Positions 5,930 through 9,541 of a DNA stretch of 9,541 nucleotides are shown piece after piece (position 1 is the stretch's first letter; each line of letters begins with the position of its first letter). The notes beneath the pieces were generated by a model. It was not told the origin of the DNA, did not search any database, and saw nothing but the letters and a program-made list of their open reading frames with translations. The stretch comes from Myxococcales bacterium (GTDB lineage: Bacteria; Myxococcota_A; UBA9160; SMWR01). The stretch covers positions 1 to 9,541 of the forward strand of contig JACZVU010000098.1 of the NCBI GenBank assembly GCA_022572485.1, read 5' to 3'. The position numbers were made by a program, and so were the translations under genes.

Positions 5930-6151
5930 GGCCGCTGCGCCTCCCGAGCCTCCCATCCAACCCAACGGCCACTGCGCCTCTCAAGCCTCCCAACCAAACC
6001 AACGGCCGCTGCACTTCTCAAGCCTCCCAACCAAACCAACGGCCGCTGCGCTTCCCAAGCCTCCCATCCAACCCAACGGCCGCTGCGCCTCCCGAGCCTC
6101 CCATCCAACCCAACGGCCGCTGCGCCTCCCGAGCCTCCCATCCAACCCAAC
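5930..6151 (-). repeat. Tandem array of six 37-bp repeats between rimM and trmD
   Basis: Units run 5930-5966, 5967-6003, 6004-6040, 6041-6077, 6078-6114 and 6115-6151, each exactly 37 bp with no spacers. The plus-strand unit begins GGCCGCTGCGCCTCCCGAGC and ends CTCCCATCCAACCCAAC. Units 1, 5 and 6 are identical; unit 4 differs at 2 positions, and units 2 and 3 at 5 and 6 positions, four of them shared. This pattern indicates repeated local duplication or conversion. In the mRNA (minus) sense each unit is G-rich and carries one or two GGGAGG-like motifs, so the array repeats the trmD ribosome-binding motif. The length is not a multiple of three and no stable coding frame is implied. It fills most of the 252-nt gap between two genes that are usually close in this operon. 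Confidence 0.95.
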
Positions 6152-6160
6152 CGGCTTTTC

Positions 6161-6736
6161 CTACGCGGAGTCGAGCAGCCCCGGAAGGATCTCGATCACG
6201 ATACGCCGCGCCTCGATGTCGACCTCGCGCAGTTGACTCTCCGCTGCGGGGAGCAACTGCTGCGCGCCCTTTTCGTCTTCGACCACGAGGATGTCGACCG
6301 CGCCCGTTGGCCAGACTTCGCGAACCGTGCCGATCCGCTGACCATCCGCACTTTCGACCCTGCAGCCAATCAGCTGGTAGCTGTAGTACTCGCCCTCGGG
6401 CAACGCCTCCAGCTGCGAAGCCTCGACGATCACCAGCTTGCCCCGCAAGCGCTCGGCGGATTCGCGGTCCTCGACACCCGAAAGAGTCACGCGAACTTCC
6501 TCGCGGCGTCCAGCGATCACCCGGGTCACTTCGAACCGCTCCGCGGCCGCAGCGTCTTCGCTCTCGGCGAGAAACACGGCCTCGAGCCTCATCAGGTTGT
6601 CGGGAACGCCGCCGAAGTAGCGGACTCGAAGCTGCCCGCCCATGCCGTGGGCACCGACGACGCGGCCCAGCACGACCCGCTCGGCGGACTCTCGCTCGCG
6701 CTCAGTCGACGATGTCGAGCCGGCAGTCGGCTCCAT
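6161..6736 (-). CDS. rimM: 16S rRNA processing / 30S maturation factor RimM
   Basis: RimM binds S19 and aids maturation of the 30S head. From ATG 6736 the protein has 191 residues: an N-terminal low-complexity stretch (1-19, Ser/Glu/Arg), the RimM beta-barrel beginning VLGRVVGAHGMGGQLRVRYF at 22-41, the linker LPEGEYYSYQLIG at 112-124, and the PRC-barrel domain with GTVREVW at 136-142, the AVDILVV strand, and a C-terminal LLPA...I.ILPGLLDSA. All family landmarks are present. The ATG start makes a 35-nt overlap with khpA; a GTG at 6676 would start right at the conserved domain but has no better ribosome binding site. The gene stops at 6161, only 9 nt before the repeat array. Confidence 0.93.
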   Translation of the reverse strand: MEPTAGSTSSTERERESAERVVLGRVVGAHGMGGQLRVRYFGGVPDNLMRLEAVFLAESEDAAAAERFEVTRVIAGRREEVRVTLSGVEDRESAERLRGKLVIVEASQLEALPEGEYYSYQLIGCRVESADGQRIGTVREVWPTGAVDILVVEDEKGAQQLLPAAESQLREVDIEARRIVIEILPGLLDSA

Positions 6737-6938
6737 CGCGGGAAGCCCCCAGCACGGCGCGAATCGCCTTGGCGACTCGGCCCTGTCGACCAATCACCCG
6801 ACCTCGGTCGTCGGCGTCGGTCTCGAGTTCCAAGATCCGGCCGTCGTCGACTTCCGTCACGACAACGGAAACGGGGTTGTTGACAATCGCCTTGGCGATG
6901 AACTCGACGAGAGAGGCCGGTGAGTGATTGTCCGCCAT
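6702..6938 (-). CDS. khpA: KH-domain RNA-binding protein KhpA
   Basis: A 78-residue single KH domain. The signature GRVIGRQGR at 46-54 contains the GxxG loop (50-53) that contacts single-stranded RNA; LVEFIAKAIVNNP at 10-22 and VTEVDDGRILELET at 27-40 are the usual preceding helix and strands. KhpA (YlqC) partners with KhpB/Jag and binds RNAs in Gram-positive bacteria; the role in this lineage is unstudied as far as I know. Its place between rpsP and rimM is a very conserved arrangement. The ATG at 6938 is 1 nt after the rpsP stop and has only a weak GAGTTGAG upstream, so translation is probably coupled to rpsP. Confidence 0.93.
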   Translation of the reverse strand: MADNHSPASLVEFIAKAIVNNPVSVVVTEVDDGRILELETDADDRGRVIGRQGRVAKAIRAVLGASRDGADCRLDIVD

Positions 6939-6939
6939 C

Positions 6940-7194
6940 TCAACTCGCCGCCGCTGCGCGCTTGCGCGCGCGCTTGAGCAGGGAGCGAACCGTCGGGGTC
7001 ACCTGCGCACCCTTTGCGATCCACGCGTCGAAGCGATCGAGCTTGATGTCGAATTTCTCGGGATCCAAGCTGGGATCGTAAGTACCGAGAAACTCCAGCG
7101 GACGGCCATCGCGCTGCATGCGCTCGTCAATCGCGACGATACGGTAGTGGGGTCGCTTCTTGGCACCCCCACGCCTCAGGCGGATCTTGACCAT
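6940..7194 (-). CDS. rpsP: 30S ribosomal protein S16
   Basis: S16 is an early-binding 30S subunit protein. The 84-residue product has the full family pattern: MVKIRLRRGGAKKRPHYRIV at the start, DGRPLEFLGTYDP at about 29-41, and a C-terminal region VTPTVRSLLKRARKRAAAAS. The length is normal. The ATG at 7194 has a loose purine-rich GAGAGAAGAAG upstream. It is the first gene of rpsP-khpA-rimM-trmD-rplS, with a 157-nt leader region separating it from the dciA-like gene; the promoter is described separately. Confidence 0.97.
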   Translation of the reverse strand: MVKIRLRRGGAKKRPHYRIVAIDERMQRDGRPLEFLGTYDPSLDPEKFDIKLDRFDAWIAKGAQVTPTVRSLLKRARKRAAAAS

Positions 7195-7282
7195 GGCTCG
7201 CTTCTTCTCTCTTCGCGCCTACAAAACGCGCAATGAATCGATGCGTTGTGGATTGCCAGCACCGCGCCTTCAGCGCTGCGAG

Positions 7283-7294
7283 TTGGCCGGCCAA
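7283..7294. promoter_or_regulatory. 12-bp perfect palindrome at the predicted rpsP start point
   Basis: TTGGCCGGCCAA is its own reverse complement and begins two nt downstream of the -10 box, so it covers the predicted transcription start. That position suits an operator or a start-site hairpin. Palindromes of this length are expected once or twice by chance in a window this size, so location is the only support. Confidence 0.35.
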
Positions 7295-7296
7295 GG

Positions 7297-7325
7297 AAGC
7301 TAGATCAGGCGTAGGAGAGGGTCAA
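7297..7325 (-). promoter_or_regulatory. Candidate sigma-70 promoter for the rpsP operon
   Basis: TTGACC (7320-7325, 5 of 6 to consensus) and TAGCTT (7297-7302, with the key T1, A2 and T6) are separated by 17 nt. The predicted start is near 7290, giving a leader of roughly 95 nt before rpsP. It lies in the only sizeable gap upstream of the operon (7195-7351), just after the dciA-like gene ends. Confidence 0.55.
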
Positions 7326-7351
7326 CCGCAGAGCCCTGCGCGCGACGCGCT

Positions 7352-7657
7352 TCAACCGACCCTGAACCAAAGCTCCGAAGGGGCCTCTGCGGGCAGTACC
7401 GCGCGCAGGGCCTCGAGGATCTCGGGGCCCCGGAGTTGGAGTTGTTGGCACCATACGCTCGAGTCCACGGTCACCTCGAGGACAGCGCCGCGAAGGGCCG
7501 TGGGCTGACAATGCGCGGCGATCTCGGCCCCGACGGCTTCCTCCCAGCGCTCCATGATCCGTATCACCCGCGCACTGTCGCCTGCGCCGATGTCTTCGAG
7601 GACCCGCGCCACGAGCGGGCCGAGCAGTTCGGGTCGGCTCTTGCGCCTGCGGCTCAT
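7352..7657 (-). CDS. DUF721 / DciA-like protein
   Basis: A 101-residue DUF721 protein. Features: a basic start MSRRRKSRPE, then RIMERWEEAVGAEIAAHCQP at about 33-52 with the family Trp38 and Val-Gly, followed by LRGAVLEVTVDSSVWCQQLQL at 55-75, the family's 'g.L.V.v.ss.W..eL' pattern. DUF721 includes DciA, which loads the replicative helicase DnaB in bacteria lacking DnaC/DnaI; many small family members are uncharacterised, so the helicase role here is inference. No separate helical extension is visible. The ATG at 7657 overlaps the tsaC stop as ATGA, so it is probably coupled to tsaC. Confidence 0.8.
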   Translation of the reverse strand: MSRRRKSRPELLGPLVARVLEDIGAGDSARVIRIMERWEEAVGAEIAAHCQPTALRGAVLEVTVDSSVWCQQLQLRGPEILEALRAVLPAEAPSELWFRVG

Positions 7658-8310
7658 TCGCCGTCCTCGAGCGACTCGAGAACAGACGCGAGATCCGGTT
7701 TTTCGAGCGCCCCCCAGCGCAACACGACGAGTTCCGGCCCCGTGGTATCGATCACCGTGCTCTCACCGTCGCCCCCGGCCTCGGCACCTTCGACGGCGAG
7801 TAGCCGAGGGCTCTCCGGGTCCATCCCACAGACTTCGCGAACCTGTTCGAGCGTGACAGCGGGCGTGGCGCCACTCCGGTTGAGGCTCGTGGAAGTAACC
7901 GGACCCACACCCTCCGCGGCCAGGCGGCGCGCGAGTGCGGCGCTGATCGGGTGCGAAGAGCAGCGCACACCCACTGCACCATCATGGCGCGGGACGCCTG
8001 GCGCAAAGCGATCGCGGCAGTTCAGGACGAGCGTGAGTGGGCCGGGCCAGAACGCAGACGCAAGGCGCCGAGCCAGATCGTTGAATTCGAATCCGAGAGG
8101 TTCGAGTGCGTCCGGATCTGCAACCAGGATCGAGACCGGCGCAGATGCTCGCTGGCCCTTCCAGCTCCGCATCCGCTCGATTGCCGCAACCGAACACGCG
8201 TCGGCACCCAGACCCCAAACGGTCTCGGTCGGATAGGCGAGCAGTCCGCCGCCTCTCACCCAGTCGACGGCCGCGCCAATGGGGTCGTCGATCGTCACCT
8301 GGACGGGCAC
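7654..8310 (-). CDS. tsaC: L-threonylcarbamoyladenylate synthase (TsaC/YrdC/Sua5 family)
   Basis: Makes threonylcarbamoyl-AMP from threonine, bicarbonate and ATP, the first step of t6A37 modification of ANN-decoding tRNAs. The single YrdC domain shows YPTETVWGLGADA at 26-38, KGQR at 51-54 followed by APVSILV, FWPGPLTLVL at 87-96, VGVRCSSHP at 113-121, TSTSLNRSG at 139-147 (commonly STSAN.SG) and STVID at 184-188. At 218 residues it is YrdC-size and lacks the extra C-terminal Sua5 domain. Two GTG starts compete: 8310 (used here) and 8298, which would form a GTGA overlap with the purD stop and give 214 residues; neither has a clear ribosome binding site. It lies between purD and the dciA-like gene. 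Confidence 0.92.
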   Translation of the reverse strand: MPVQVTIDDPIGAAVDWVRGGGLLAYPTETVWGLGADACSVAAIERMRSWKGQRASAPVSILVADPDALEPLGFEFNDLARRLASAFWPGPLTLVLNCRDRFAPGVPRHDGAVGVRCSSHPISAALARRLAAEGVGPVTSTSLNRSGATPAVTLEQVREVCGMDPESPRLLAVEGAEAGGDGESTVIDTTGPELVVLRWGALEKPDLASVLESLEDGE

Positions 8311-9541
8311 CGGGAAGCGATCCCAGTCGCCGCGATATCGCGTCGCAGCTGCATGCCACGAAAGTGGATCCGATCGGCAGCCGCGTAAGCCCGCGCTAGG
8401 GCCTCGGCGATGTCGCGACCACGAGCCGTGACGCCCAGCACGCGACCTCCGGCGGTTACAAACCCGCCGTCGGCGCAGCGCTGGGTTCCCGCGTGAAACA
8501 CAACGATGTCGGGAGCGTCTTCCACTTCCGCCAGGCCTTCGATCGGAATGCCCGTCTCGTAACCGCGCGGGTAACCACCCGACGCGAGCACCACGCAGAC
8601 CGCCGCCTGCCCCCAGCGCTTGGGGAAATCCGCCGGGTCCAACTTGCCGCGCGCCGACCCGTAGAGGATCGGAAACAGATCGTCCTCCATCCGCACCATC
8701 AGGGGTTGGGTCTCGGGGTCTCCGAAGCGGACGTTGAACTCGATGACGCGCGGGGCACCGTCAGCGTCGACCATCAAACCGACGTAGAGCACGCCGGAAA
8801 AAGGATGGCCCTCCGCGGCCATTCCGCGAACCGTGGGCTCGACGATCTCGGTGACGATTCTCCGTTCGATCGCTTCGGTGATCAGCGCGACCGGAGAGTA
8901 AGCGCCCATCCCACCCGTGTTTTCGCCCCGATCTCCGTCGAGGGCACGCTTGTGGTCCCGGACGGGCGCCAAGGTCGCGATGTGCTCGCCGTCGGTAATC
9001 GCGTAGTAGGAAACCTCGTCACCTTCCAAACGCTCTTCGACCACGACCGCGGAACCCGCGTCGCCGAAGCGTCGGTCTTCCATGATCTCGACGAGCGCTC
9101 GCTCCGCTTCGTCGGGCGTCGAACAGACCACGACCCCTTTGCCAGCAGCGAGGCCGTCGGCTTTGACCACACATGCGCCACCGAGTTCTCGCACGTGGCT
9201 CCTGGCCACGTCGAGGTCCGAGAACTCACGAAAGGCGGCCGTCGGAATCCCGTGGCGCGCCATGAAGCGCTTCGCAAAAGACTTGCTGGATTCGAGTTGG
9301 GTGGCAAACGCCGAGGGCCCGAAGGCCGGGATGCCGGCTTCACGCAAGCGGTCTGCGAGGCCCGCGGCGAGAGCATCCTCGGGCCCGATCACCACCAGGC
9401 CGATCTTCTCGGCGCGCGCCAGCTCGACCAGCGCGTCGGAGTCAGTGGCTTTGATCTCCGGAAAGCAGGTCGCGAACGCAGCGATGGCATCGCTTCCGGG
9501 TGCCGCCAGGACCGCGTCGACTTTCGGGCTCTTGGCGATCT
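8295..9541 (-). CDS. purD: Phosphoribosylamine-glycine ligase PurD, N-terminus beyond the window
   Basis: An ATP-grasp enzyme that forms glycinamide ribonucleotide from phosphoribosylamine, glycine and ATP, the second step of purine synthesis. 414 residues are visible, from IAKSPKVDAV at the edge; about 18 N-terminal residues including the GxGGREHAL motif are missing. Motifs in order (numbered from the first visible residue): VVIGPEDALAAGLAD at about 49-63, GPSAFATQLESSKSFAKRFM, VVKADGLAAGKGVVV (ATP-grasp loop), DHKRALDGDRGENTGGMGAYSP, PFSGVLYVGLM, IEFNVRFGDPETQ (metal-binding Glu/Asn), and GGRVLGVTA near the end. Nothing in the visible part is broken. The stop lies within the beginning of tsaC (16-nt overlap with the 8310 start, 4 nt with 8298), so the genes are likely co-translated. 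Confidence 0.97.
   Translation of the reverse strand, partial: IAKSPKVDAVLAAPGSDAIAAFATCFPEIKATDSDALVELARAEKIGLVVIGPEDALAAGLADRLREAGIPAFGPSAFATQLESSKSFAKRFMARHGIPTAAFREFSDLDVARSHVRELGGACVVKADGLAAGKGVVVCSTPDEAERALVEIMEDRRFGDAGSAVVVEERLEGDEVSYYAITDGEHIATLAPVRDHKRALDGDRGENTGGMGAYSPVALITEAIERRIVTEIVEPTVRGMAAEGHPFSGVLYVGLMVDADGAPRVIEFNVRFGDPETQPLMVRMEDDLFPILYGSARGKLDPADFPKRWGQAAVCVVLASGGYPRGYETGIPIEGLAEVEDAPDIVVFHAGTQRCADGGFVTAGGRVLGVTARGRDIAEALARAYAAADRIHFRGMQLRRDIAATGIASRCPSR

Noticed and set aside
5923..6150. Small Gly/Trp-rich protein encoded by the repeats (MGWMGGSGGAAA...)
   Set aside because: The frame is open only because the repeat lacks stops; the 37-nt period rotates the frame so no peptide repeat is conserved, and no separate ribosome binding site or family is seen.
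5930..6151. CRISPR array (37-bp repeat size fits)
   Set aside because: Units are directly adjacent with no spacers, are not palindromic at their ends, and no cas gene is in the window.
5297..6883. 528-codon plus-strand ORF across trmD, the repeats and rimM
   Set aside because: It is antisense to well-supported trmD and rimM, shows no family motif, and contains the repeat translated as Pro/Ala/Arg-rich text. Long antisense frames are common in GC-rich DNA.
1..9541. tRNA, rRNA or other known structured RNA genes
   Set aside because: No tRNA T-loop/acceptor pattern or rRNA-like sequence was seen on either strand in the non-coding gaps.

Overview
This is a GC-rich bacterial chromosomal window, almost entirely coding, with nearly every gene on the minus strand. 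The gene content and order (rpsP-khpA-rimM-trmD-rplS, purD-tsaC-dciA-like, an mtnP-apt-mtnA salvage set) and the style of the transposase remnant suggest a Gram-negative organism of the old 'deltaproteobacterial' type (Myxococcota/Desulfobacterota or a relative). That placement is inference from protein style only.

Layout along the direction of minus-strand transcription (right to left). (1) 9541-7352: purD (cut by the window edge), tsaC and a DUF721/DciA-like gene, joined by short overlaps (GTGA/ATGA type). (2) 7325-4668: a ribosome and tRNA maturation operon, rpsP-khpA-rimM-trmD-rplS, with a plausible sigma-70 promoter and a 12-bp palindrome ahead of rpsP. The 252-nt gap between rimM and trmD is filled by six perfect-length 37-bp tandem repeats. 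A seventh, truncated copy appears to supply the trmD ribosome binding site. (3) 4631-4236: yraN (UPF0102), the only complete plus-strand gene, convergent with rplS and divergent from mtnP. (4) 4171-670: mtnP-apt-mtnA-rsmI. The first three genes catalyse linked steps that recover adenine and the methylthioribose moiety from methylthioadenosine; rsmI overlaps mtnA by 7 nt. (5) 1-620: mobile-element debris, namely the C-terminus of an integrase-core transposase on the plus strand, its probable IS end, and a frameshifted N-terminal remnant that looks like an IS256-type transposase on the minus strand.

Most of the window is conserved housekeeping sequence with recognisable motifs. I found no new defence, secretion or biosynthetic system. 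The parts most worth a second look are the 37-bp repeat array inserted between rimM and trmD, which multiplies a Shine-Dalgarno-like G-rich motif directly upstream of an essential gene; the Glu at the position of the usual catalytic Asp of TrmD; the 58-residue acidic Ala/Glu tail on ribosomal protein L19; and the palindrome at the predicted start point of the rpsP operon.
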